From NCBI GenBank assembly GCA_027316975.1, contig DAHVFL010000310.1, positions 1 to 5,892 of the forward strand: a stretch of 5,892 nucleotides of DNA. The letters run 5' to 3'. Each line of letters starts with the position of its first letter. Within the stretch, counting starts at the first letter, position 1. Position numbers and translations under genes: made by a program. The stretch comes from Chloroflexota bacterium (GTDB lineage Bacteria > Chloroflexota > Ktedonobacteria > Ktedonobacterales > Ktedonobacteraceae). The notes below the pieces were generated by a model. It saw only the letters and a list, made by a program, of their open reading frames with translations. It made no database searches and had not been told where the DNA came from. Shown piece by piece: positions 1 to 5,251 of the stretch.

Positions 1-935
1 CGCAGGCGCGAGGCCAGCATGTACAGCGCCTCGTCCCAGGTGGCGGGCTGGAGTTGTCCCTTCTGGCGAATCAGCGGGGTACGGAGTCGTTGCGGGCTGT
101 TGACGAACTCAAAGCCCCAGCGTCCCCGGTCGCACAGCCAGCCATCATCGATGGCATCGTTGGCGCGGGACGCCAGGCGCATGATCTTATCAACGCGCAC
201 ATCGACGCGCGCGTTGCAACCAACGCTGCAATTGTTGCACACGCTGGGAATGCGTTTTAGTTCCCAGGGGCGCGACTTAAAACGATAGGCGCTGGCCGTC
301 AACGCGCCTACCGGGCACATTTCAACGGTATTACCGGAGAAGATCGAGTCAAACGCCGAGTCGGGCGCGGTGCCAACCTCCATCTTGTAGCCCCGCGAGA
401 TCATCACCAGCCCGTTATCCATCGAGATTTCCGAACTGAAGCGCGTGCAGCGCTGGCACAGGATGCAGCGCTCGCGATCAAGCATCACGCGGTCGCTGAC
501 CGGTACAGGCTTGGTATAGTGACGCTTGTACAGGTCGAAGCGCGTACCGCCCGGCCCATGTCGTAACGTGAAGTCCTGCAAATCGCACTCGCCGCCTTTG
601 TCGCAGATGGGACAATCAAGCGGGTGATTGATGAGCAGAAATTCAAGCGTGCCCTTACGCGCCTTGAGAACTTTGTCTGTTTGAGTATGCACGATCATGC
701 CTTCGCTGACGGGCGTGGTACAGGCCGTCTGCGGCGGTTTGGGCATCTTCTCGATTTCGACAAAACACATGCGGCACGCGCCCAGCGGTGGCATTTTGGG
801 GTGATAGCAATAAATAGGTATCTCGATCCCTATCTGTCGCGCCGCCGCCCAGACCAGCGTTCCCGGCGCTACGGCCACCGGAATATCATCAATGGTCAGG
901 TGAACTAATTCGTTTTTTTTCTCTTCTTCTGGCAT
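1..935 (-). CDS. nuoG: NADH-quinone oxidoreductase subunit G (NuoG), N-terminal 311 codons, cut by window edge
   Basis: NuoG is the large Fe-S subunit of the peripheral arm of complex I. It carries electrons from the NuoF/NuoE end towards NuoB. I read it directly from the minus strand starting at ATG 935; the frame stays open to position 1, so the C-terminal molybdopterin-oxidoreductase-like part lies outside the window. Ligand sets occur in family order. The N1b [2Fe-2S] set is C43, C54, C57, C72. The His-liganded N5 set is H104, C108, C111, C117. The N4 set is C157, C160, C163, C207. A fourth set, C233-x2-C236-x3-C240-x27-C268, matches cluster N7, which is kept in some bacteria and lost in mitochondria. 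The molybdopterin-like domain begins near residue 285 (motif TWDEAL at 299-304). The start lies 6 nt after the nuoF stop. Its only purine-rich upstream stretch, GAGGGT (951-956), is about 15 nt away, so translation is probably coupled to nuoF. Codons 6-8 contain a run of eight A. Confidence 0.96.
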   Translation of the reverse strand, partial: MPEEEKKNELVHLTIDDIPVAVAPGTLVWAAARQIGIEIPIYCYHPKMPPLGACRMCFVEIEKMPKPPQTACTTPVSEGMIVHTQTDKVLKARKGTLEFLLINHPLDCPICDKGGECDLQDFTLRHGPGGTRFDLYKRHYTKPVPVSDRVMLDRERCILCQRCTRFSSEISMDNGLVMISRGYKMEVGTAPDSAFDSIFSGNTVEMCPVGALTASAYRFKSRPWELKRIPSVCNNCSVGCNARVDVRVDKIMRLASRANDAIDDGWLCDRGRWGFEFVNSPQRLRTPLIRQKGQLQPATWDEALYMLASRL

Positions 936-941
936 TGTTTT

Positions 942-2225
942 TTACTTTAAACCCTCACGTTTGAATGGGCAACGTTCCTCGCGCACGTGGGCCTCATATT
1001 CGTCGCGGAACAGCTTGATGCTGCTGACAATCGGGCTGGTGGCAGCATCGCCAAGCGGGCAGAACGATTTGCCGCTGATGTTATCGCAGATGTCAAGCAA
1101 AAGATCGATGTCTTTCTGGCTGCCGTGTCCATGTTCGAGACGGTGCAGGATTTCGGTGAGCCAGTAGGTTCCTTCGCGACAGGGCGTGCATTTGCCGCAC
1201 GATTCGTCGCGGTAGAACTCACTCATGCGCAGCACCGCGTCAACAATACAGGTATCTTCGTGCATGATAACGACTCCGCCAGAGCCTGCCATCGAACCGG
1301 CGGCGGCGATGGCCTCGAAGTCGAGCGGCGTGTCCAGCTTATCAGGTCCCAGCATGGGCGTTGAAGAGCCGCCCGGAATGATAGCCTTTATCTGTTTATC
1401 ATCCAGGATACCGCCGCCGTATTGCTCATCATAGATAAGCGTGCGCAGGCTGGTGCCAAGCGGCAATTCGTAGTTGCCCGGCTTCTTGACGTGTCCGCTC
1501 AGGCAAAAGACGCGCGTGCCTTTGCTCTTCTCGGTGCCAAAGGTGGCGTACCAGTCGGCCCCGTTCCTGATAATGGCGGGAATGGTTGAAAGCGTCTCGC
1601 AGTTGTTGATGACCGTTGGCCCGCCGTACACGCCGACCGCCGCCGGGAACGGTGGTTTCAAGCGTGGGTAGCCGCGCCGGCCTTCGAGCGACTCCATCAA
1701 CGCGCTCTCCTCGCCGCAGATATACGCGCCCGCGCCGCGATGCATAATCACATCGAGCGAGTAATCGCTGCCCAGGATATTTTTGCCGGTATAGCCAGCC
1801 GCGTATGCCTCATCGATTGCGCGAGCCACCTGTCGCCCTGCCATTGCCAGTTCGCCCCGCACATAAATAAAAGCCGTCGTCACACGGCAGGCATAACTGG
1901 TAATAATCACCCCTTCGATAAGTTGATGGGGGTTTTTCTCCATCAACATACGGTCTTTGAAGGTGCCAGGCTCGCTTTCATCGGCATTGCAACACAGGTA
2001 GCGCGGCTTATCGTTTTTGGCGAGAAAACTCCATTTCAAGCCAGTAGGAAAACCAGCGCCGCCACGCCCGCGCAACCCCGACTTCTTCATCAACTCGACC
2101 AGATCATCGGGCTGGTACTCCTTCAACACCTTCTCAAGCGCCTGGTACCCACCATGCTCGCGATACCCATCAAGCGTATCCAGCCCAGGGGCATCGATAT
2201 CTTTTGTGACAATCAGTTCTGGCAT
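942..2225 (-). CDS. nuoF: NADH-quinone oxidoreductase subunit F (NuoF), NADH- and FMN-binding
   Basis: NuoF oxidises NADH through FMN and passes electrons to cluster N3, at the tip of the complex I peripheral arm. The protein is 427 aa, close to the family length, and complete. The glycine-rich nucleotide-binding loop GRGGAGFPTG is at 53-62. The first 51-kDa signature, GAGAYICGEESALMES, is at 164-179. The second, ESCGKCTPCREG, is at 341-352 and supplies three N3 [4Fe-4S] ligands (C343, C346, C349); the fourth is C389 in SFCPLGD. The ATG at 2225 is preceded by AAGGA (2237-2241) with an 11-nt spacer. Unlike the neighbouring junctions it is not coupled to the upstream gene: a 232-bp repeat-filled gap separates it from nuoE, and a promoter-like sequence lies just before it. 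nuoG follows after 6 nt. Confidence 0.98.
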   Translation of the reverse strand: MPELIVTKDIDAPGLDTLDGYREHGGYQALEKVLKEYQPDDLVELMKKSGLRGRGGAGFPTGLKWSFLAKNDKPRYLCCNADESEPGTFKDRMLMEKNPHQLIEGVIITSYACRVTTAFIYVRGELAMAGRQVARAIDEAYAAGYTGKNILGSDYSLDVIMHRGAGAYICGEESALMESLEGRRGYPRLKPPFPAAVGVYGGPTVINNCETLSTIPAIIRNGADWYATFGTEKSKGTRVFCLSGHVKKPGNYELPLGTSLRTLIYDEQYGGGILDDKQIKAIIPGGSSTPMLGPDKLDTPLDFEAIAAAGSMAGSGGVVIMHEDTCIVDAVLRMSEFYRDESCGKCTPCREGTYWLTEILHRLEHGHGSQKDIDLLLDICDNISGKSFCPLGDAATSPIVSSIKLFRDEYEAHVREERCPFKREGLK

Positions 2226-2248
2226 ATGTATATAATTCCTTAAGGTAT

Positions 2249-2276
2249 ATCATACCAGCGACCAGGGCCAGGGCAA
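2249..2276 (-). promoter_or_regulatory. candidate sigma70-type promoter upstream of nuoF
   Basis: On the minus strand, TTGCCC (2271-2276, 4/6 to the -35 consensus) is followed after 16 bp by TATGAT (2249-2254, 5/6 to the -10 consensus). The -10 is preceded by TGG, giving an extended -10 (TGN). Transcription would start around 2242, right at the nuoF Shine-Dalgarno site, which leaves a very short leader. The -35 half lies inside the left terminal repeat of the composite element. This is a pattern match only. Confidence 0.3.
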
Positions 2277-2515
2277 GCCCCAGAGGCGTTCACTTCCTGG
2301 CAGGCCATGTTCCGCTTCACCTTGTCATCCTGAGCGCAGCGAAGTATCTCTCGCCGGGCCAGGCGCAGATCCTTCGCTGCGCTCAGGATGACAGGCTAAC
2401 TTGCCCTGGACGTTAAATAAATGCCTATAGGCCAGACCCCGCCCGTATCCTATCCTGCTACGAACCAGTTGGCGAAGCCGTATAGGGTAGAGGCGAGGCT
2501 TGTCCTCGCCCTGGC
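2261..2515. repeat. composite inverted-repeat element, copy 1 (about 255 bp, MITE/BIME-like)
   Basis: This fills most of the nuoF-nuoE gap and runs into the 3' end of nuoE. The left end (2261-2281, core CCAGGGC-N5-CAAGCC) is an inverted copy of the right end (2495-2515), with 17 of 21 positions matching. A long hairpin sits in the middle (2323-2393), followed by GTTAA and GCCTATAGGCC (2411-2430). The same order of parts occurs at 4264-4514, in 251 bp. It encodes no transposase, so if mobile it would be non-autonomous. I saw no target-site duplication. The two repeat types could also be independent insertions that tend to cluster. Confidence 0.6.
2323..2393. repeat. REP-like long hairpin, copy 1
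   Basis: The arms 2323-2349 and 2367-2393 are complementary at 26 of 27 positions (single mismatch at the T in GAAGTATCT). Within the 17-nt loop, CGCC (2352-2355) can pair with GGCG (2362-2365) and extend the stem. Arm cores read TCATCCTGAGCG and CGCTCAGGATGA. I recall this palindrome as a widespread intergenic repeat that gives spurious HPERSEGS or SLRSG peptides when translated. It has no T-tract on either side, so it is not a typical intrinsic terminator. It could stabilise or punctuate the nuo transcript. Confidence 0.85.
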
Positions 2516-2997
2516 TCCTGCCCCCGCAATTCCCTCTCCCATTCATCGATCAGCGCGTCTGACATTTCAAGCGTCACATTTTCGACAAACTCATCATTGA
2601 CTTGCAGCACTGGCGCGGTGCCACACGAAGCGAGACATTCCGCCGTCATCAGGGTAAAATTGCCATCCGCCGTCGTCTCGCCTCGTTTAATCCCCAGGCG
2701 CTCTTCAAGGCGAGTGACAAGGGCGTCACAGTTGCGCAAATAGCAGGAAATGCTGGTGCAGACCTTGATAACTTTCTTCCCCGGCTGCTGCTGGTAATAC
2801 ATAGTATAGAAGGTGGCAACGCTCTCCACGTCATCTACCGTCAATCCGATGGCCTCCGCTACCGCCCGCAAACCATCATGCGTGATGTATCCCTCTTCTT
2901 GCTGCGCAATATAAAGCGATGGCATGACCGCCGAGCGCGCTACGGGGTAGCGCGCCGCCAGATCACGCATACGCTGTTTAGCCTGTTCTGAAATCAT
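2458..2997 (-). CDS. nuoE: NADH-quinone oxidoreductase subunit E (NuoE), [2Fe-2S] N1a
   Basis: NuoE is the thioredoxin-fold 24-kDa subunit that sits beside NuoF in the N module of complex I and holds cluster N1a. The protein is 179 aa. The helical N-terminal region includes the family segment SVATFYTMY (59-67). The N1a ligands are C80 and C85 (CTSISC) and C121 and C125 (CLASC). The 24-kDa signature is intact apart from Ala for the usual Gly in CLGxC. The ATG at 2997 overlaps the nuoD stop (ATGA), with GGAGAAG (3005-3011) 7 nt upstream. Oddity: the last ~20 residues, from about Q160 onward and rich in Gly, Pro and Ser, are encoded by the right end of composite repeat copy 1. The native C terminus probably lay near residue 157-160, and the repeat supplies the present tail and TAG stop. 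Confidence 0.97.
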   Translation of the reverse strand: MISEQAKQRMRDLAARYPVARSAVMPSLYIAQQEEGYITHDGLRAVAEAIGLTVDDVESVATFYTMYYQQQPGKKVIKVCTSISCYLRNCDALVTRLEERLGIKRGETTADGNFTLMTAECLASCGTAPVLQVNDEFVENVTLEMSDALIDEWERELRGQEPGRGQASPLPYTASPTGS

Positions 2998-4232
2998 CGG
3001 TCTACTTCTCCAAGCACGATATCAATACTGCCAATCGCCGCGACTACGTCTGAAAGGAAGCGACCCTCGATCATCAGTGGAAGAGCCTGTAGATTGGCGA
3101 ATGACGGGCCGCGCACATGCATACGATAGGGCTTTGCCGTGCCGTCGCTCACAATATAGAAGCCAAGCTCGCCTTTAGGCGACTCGGTGCGCACATACAC
3201 CTCGCCCGGCGGTGGGCGATAGCCTTCGGTATACAGCTTGAAATGGTGGATCAGGGCTTCCATGCTGCCCGTTATCTGCCACTTGGGAGGCGGCGCGATC
3301 TTCGGATTACTGACGCGATACGCACCCGCTGGCAAACCATCGATGGCCTGGTTGACGATGCGCAGGCTCTGCTCCATCTCCAACATTCGCACCAGGTACC
3401 GGTCATATACATCACCGTTTGTCCCAACCGGAATATCGAAATCGAACTGTTCGTAGCCACTATAAGGAAAGGCTTTGCGAATATCCCATACGACGTTGCT
3501 TCCACGCAGCACGGGACCACTTGCGCCATAAGCAATGGCGTCCTGCTTGCTCAACAGGCCGATGCCCCTGGTGCGTTCAAGCCACAATTGATTATTGGTG
3601 AGCAGGTCATGGTATTCGCGCAGGCGAGCCGGGAAGGTATTGGTGAACTCTCGCACTTTCTTCTCGAAAGCGGGGGTAAGTTCGGCCTGCAAACCGCCGG
3701 GGCAGACGTAGCTGGTCATCATGCGCACGCCGGATATCTCTTCAAAGACATCCAGGATCATCTCGCGCTCGCGGAAACAGTACAGGAAGACGCTCATCGC
3801 GCCAAGGTCAATGGCATGCGTGCCGAGCCAGACGAGGTGACTGGCGATGCGCTGCAATTCCGCCAGCAGGACGCGCGTATACTTGATCTTATTGTTGATC
3901 TCATCTTCAATGCCCAGCAGTTTTTCTACTGCCAGCGAGTAGCCCAGGTTGTTGCACAAAGGAGCCAGGTAATCCATGCGGTCGGTCAGCACCAGGGCCT
4001 GGTGATAGGTCTTGGCCTCGGCGGTCTTCTCGATGCCGGTATGCAGGAAACCGATATCGGGTACAGCCTTCAACACGGTCTCCCCTTCGATAGTCAGGAT
4101 CAGGCGCAATACGCCATGCGTACTGGGATGTTGCGGCCCCATATTGATGGTCATGGTATCCATACGCTGCCCATCCGCGCCGGCCGTGCTATCCTCTATC
4201 GTATAGTGCGTCTCTATTTCTTGTTTCTGCAT
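2994..4232 (-). CDS. nuoD: NADH-quinone oxidoreductase subunit D (NuoD), 49-kDa quinone-site subunit
   Basis: NuoD is the 49-kDa Q-module subunit, related to the large subunit of [NiFe] hydrogenases. With NuoB it forms the quinone-binding site. The protein is 412 aa and complete. The N-terminal motif NMGPQHPSTHG is at 30-40, with H35 and H39. The 49-kDa signature LHTGIEKTAEAK is at 63-74. DRMDYLAP (84-91) carries Y88. H39 and Y88 fit the His/Tyr pair that binds the quinone headgroup in the Thermus protein (inferred from motif position). The C-terminal SIDIVLGEVDR is typical. The ATG at 4232 has GAGG (4237-4240) only 4 nt upstream, a tight spacing. M24 or M27, just before the conserved domain, are possible alternative starts. 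A 403-bp repeat-rich gap precedes it, and nuoE follows with a 4-nt overlap. Confidence 0.98.
   Translation of the reverse strand: MQKQEIETHYTIEDSTAGADGQRMDTMTINMGPQHPSTHGVLRLILTIEGETVLKAVPDIGFLHTGIEKTAEAKTYHQALVLTDRMDYLAPLCNNLGYSLAVEKLLGIEDEINNKIKYTRVLLAELQRIASHLVWLGTHAIDLGAMSVFLYCFREREMILDVFEEISGVRMMTSYVCPGGLQAELTPAFEKKVREFTNTFPARLREYHDLLTNNQLWLERTRGIGLLSKQDAIAYGASGPVLRGSNVVWDIRKAFPYSGYEQFDFDIPVGTNGDVYDRYLVRMLEMEQSLRIVNQAIDGLPAGAYRVSNPKIAPPPKWQITGSMEALIHHFKLYTEGYRPPPGEVYVRTESPKGELGFYIVSDGTAKPYRMHVRGPSFANLQALPLMIEGRFLSDVVAAIGSIDIVLGEVDR
3005..3011 (-). promoter_or_regulatory. ribosome binding site of nuoE, inside the nuoD 3' end
   Basis: GGAGAAG lies within the last codons of nuoD, 7 nt before the nuoE ATG. 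With the ATGA stop/start overlap, it indicates translational coupling of nuoD and nuoE. Confidence 0.7.
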
Positions 4233-4286
4233 ATGTCCTCATTAGTATTGCCAGAGCATTGTTGCCAGGGCAGCGACAAGCCTCAT

Positions 4287-4340
4287 AGGTTCATCCTGCC
4301 CGCCACTGTCATCCTGCCCCCAACTGTCATCCTGCCCCCA
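4287..4340. repeat. 18-bp direct repeats derived from a hairpin arm
   Basis: The unit ACTGTCATCCTGCCCCCA is repeated at 4305-4322 and 4323-4340. A diverged unit precedes it (4287-4304, sharing TCATCCTGCCC). The first 12 bases of the unit (ACTGTCATCCTG) recur at 4341-4352 as the start of the hairpin left arm. The array therefore looks like slippage or stepwise duplication of the arm's outer end. Confidence 0.75.
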
Positions 4341-4341
4341 A

Positions 4342-4409
4342 CTGTCATCCTGAGCGAAGCGAAGGATCTCTCGCCAGGCGCAGATCCTTCGCTTCGCTCA
4401 GGATGACAG
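4342..4409. repeat. REP-like long hairpin, copy 2 (perfect 28-bp stem)
   Basis: The arms 4342-4369 and 4382-4409 are exactly complementary over 28 bp. The 12-nt loop contains CGCC-A-GGCG, which can extend the stem. Compared with copy 1, the arms carry GAGCGA rather than GAGCGC, and the opposite arm carries the matching change (TCGCTC versus GCGCTC), so pairing is kept. There is no downstream T-tract on either strand. Confidence 0.9.
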
Positions 4410-4480
4410 CCGTGTTCAAGTTAACGCCTATGAGGCCGAAGCCGCACCTCCCACCTTATACAGGTTAGTATCCCACATTA

Positions 4481-4625
4481 TATCGTACAGGGCGGGGCTT
4501 GCCCCCGCCCTGGCTCCCCCTATCGTACAGGGTACGGGCGGGGCTTGCCCCCGCCCTGGCTTAATATGGGCTTGCCCCCGTCCTGGTTCCCCCTTCTTGC
4601 CCCCGCCCTGATCCCCCTGATCCCC
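4481..4625. repeat. tandem GC-rich palindromic repeats, about four units
   Basis: Two well-preserved units (4481-4520 and 4521-4560) read TATCGTACAGGG, then GGCGGGG-CTTGC-CCCCGCC, then CTGGC. The second has an extra TAC-GGG. Two decayed, partial units follow (about 4566-4593 and 4594-4617), keeping CTTGCCCCCG and CCTGGTT/CCTGAT. The inner arms form a 7-bp GC hairpin. The first unit also serves as the right terminal repeat of composite copy 2. A related unit, in the same orientation, forms the 3' end of nuoE at 2478-2515. Confidence 0.75.
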
Positions 4626-4631
4626 TACCCC
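4600..4631 (-). other. G-quadruplex-type motif just downstream of the nuoC stop
   Basis: On the transcribed-sense (minus) strand there are five G-runs in a row: GGGG, GGGG, GGGGG, GGG and GGGGG. They are separated by loops TA, ATCA, ATCA and C. This fits the usual G3+N1-7 pattern with one run to spare. It begins 4 nt after the nuoC stop codon, so it would lie in the mRNA between nuoC and nuoD. Whether it folds or matters is unknown. Confidence 0.55.
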
Positions 4632-4635
4632 TCTC

Positions 4636-5250
4636 CTACTTCTCGGTTCCAGGTTCCTGATTCTGGCTAATTTTGCTGCGGCTCTCGTTTAGTTCGCGAC
4701 TGAAAGGTGTGCGCATGGTCTGACTACCAACACCGGGATCAATGTCGTAGGGTACCTGACCACCCCAGTGCGGTTCGGGCAGATCAAAACCGGTAAGGGG
4801 ATAATCTTTGCGCAGGGGATGCGTTGTCCAGTCCGCCGGCATCAGGATACGCTGCAAATTAGGATGATTGGTAAAGGTGATGCCAAAAAGATCATAGACT
4901 TCGCGCTCATACCAGTTAGCGGCAGGCCACACACTCGTCACGCTCGGCACGGCGGGATGCTCTTCACGCCTTGCACCTACGCGCACTTTGAGACGTAGCT
5001 CGCATTGATTGGGTAGAGAGAGCAGGTGGTACACCACGTCATAGCGCGGTTCTCGTTCCAGCCAGTCTACGGCAGTAATGCTCGATAGAAACGTATAACG
5101 TAGCGTCTTATGAAGATACGCGCACACGGTGAGCAGGTACCCCGTTTGCAGTACAAGAGTCTGCTCGCCGCGAAAATCGCCCGTCTCAAGCGCCGCCTGT
5201 GGAAATTTCTCGCGCACCATCGTCACCGTCGATGTCGCTGTAATCGCCAT
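4636..5250 (-). CDS. nuoC: NADH-quinone oxidoreductase subunit C (NuoC), 30-kDa subunit
   Basis: NuoC is the cofactor-free 30-kDa Q-module subunit that helps hold NuoB and NuoD together. The protein is 204 aa from the chosen start. The 30-kDa signature is complete: EREVYDLFGITFTNHPNLQR at 115-134, followed by IL, and then HPLRKDYPL (144-152). NuoC is separate from NuoD here, not fused as in E. coli. I chose ATG 5250 over an in-frame TTG at 5268. The ATG sits 1 nt after the nuoB stop and has GGAGAGGGG (5258-5266) 7 nt upstream, whereas the TTG would overlap that site. The last ~20 residues (from about N188, ending NQEPGTEK) are low-complexity and polar, lying next to the repeat-rich gap. They may be a recent, unconserved tail. 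Confidence 0.97.
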   Translation of the reverse strand: MAITATSTVTMVREKFPQAALETGDFRGEQTLVLQTGYLLTVCAYLHKTLRYTFLSSITAVDWLEREPRYDVVYHLLSLPNQCELRLKVRVGARREEHPAVPSVTSVWPAANWYEREVYDLFGITFTNHPNLQRILMPADWTTHPLRKDYPLTGFDLPEPHWGGQVPYDIDPGVGSQTMRTPFSRELNESRSKISQNQEPGTEK

Positions 5251-5251
5251 T

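Larger units (their letters stand above)
4264..4514. repeat. composite inverted-repeat element, copy 2 (about 251 bp)
   Basis: This occupies most of the nuoD-nuoC gap. The left end (4264-4284) and the inverted right end (4494-4514) match at 17 of 21 positions and share the core CCAGGGC-N5-CAAGCC with copy 1. Inside the left end, CCTCATAGG (4283-4291) is the exact inverse of CCTATGAGG (4427-4435), giving a second nested inverted repeat. Between them lie 18-bp direct repeats and a perfect 28-bp hairpin. The GTTAA and GCCTAT-AGGCC landmarks right of the hairpin are shared with copy 1. No coding sequence is credible inside it. Confidence 0.6.

Noticed and set aside
624..908. Plus-strand open frames over nuoG and nuoF (for example 624-908 and 1740-2243)
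   Set aside because: They lie antisense to genes with full family signatures and have no convincing start site or motif.
1..935. Possible broken or frameshifted gene, since the region lacks a closed reading frame
   Set aside because: Manual translation from ATG 935 gives 311 uninterrupted codons with four complete Fe-S ligand sets; the gene is simply cut by the window edge.
2323..2393. The long hairpins (also 4342-4409) as intrinsic terminators
   Set aside because: Neither has a T-tract following the stem on the transcribed strand, and essential genes of the same complex lie downstream.
2325..2546. Minus-strand open frame of 73 codons across the nuoE end and the hairpin
   Set aside because: It overlaps nuoE in another frame and its C-terminal half is repeat-derived (CHPERSEGS ... 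SLRSG).
4287..4340. 18-bp direct repeats as a CRISPR array
   Set aside because: The units are directly adjacent without spacers, too short, and derived from the neighbouring hairpin arm.
3117..4406. Long open frame of 429 codons on the plus strand, antisense to all but the 3' end of nuoD
   Set aside because: It mirrors the third-position bias of nuoD, shows no recognisable domain, and ends by reading through the hairpin repeat (LSEAKDLS ... SLRSG), a known source of spurious peptides.
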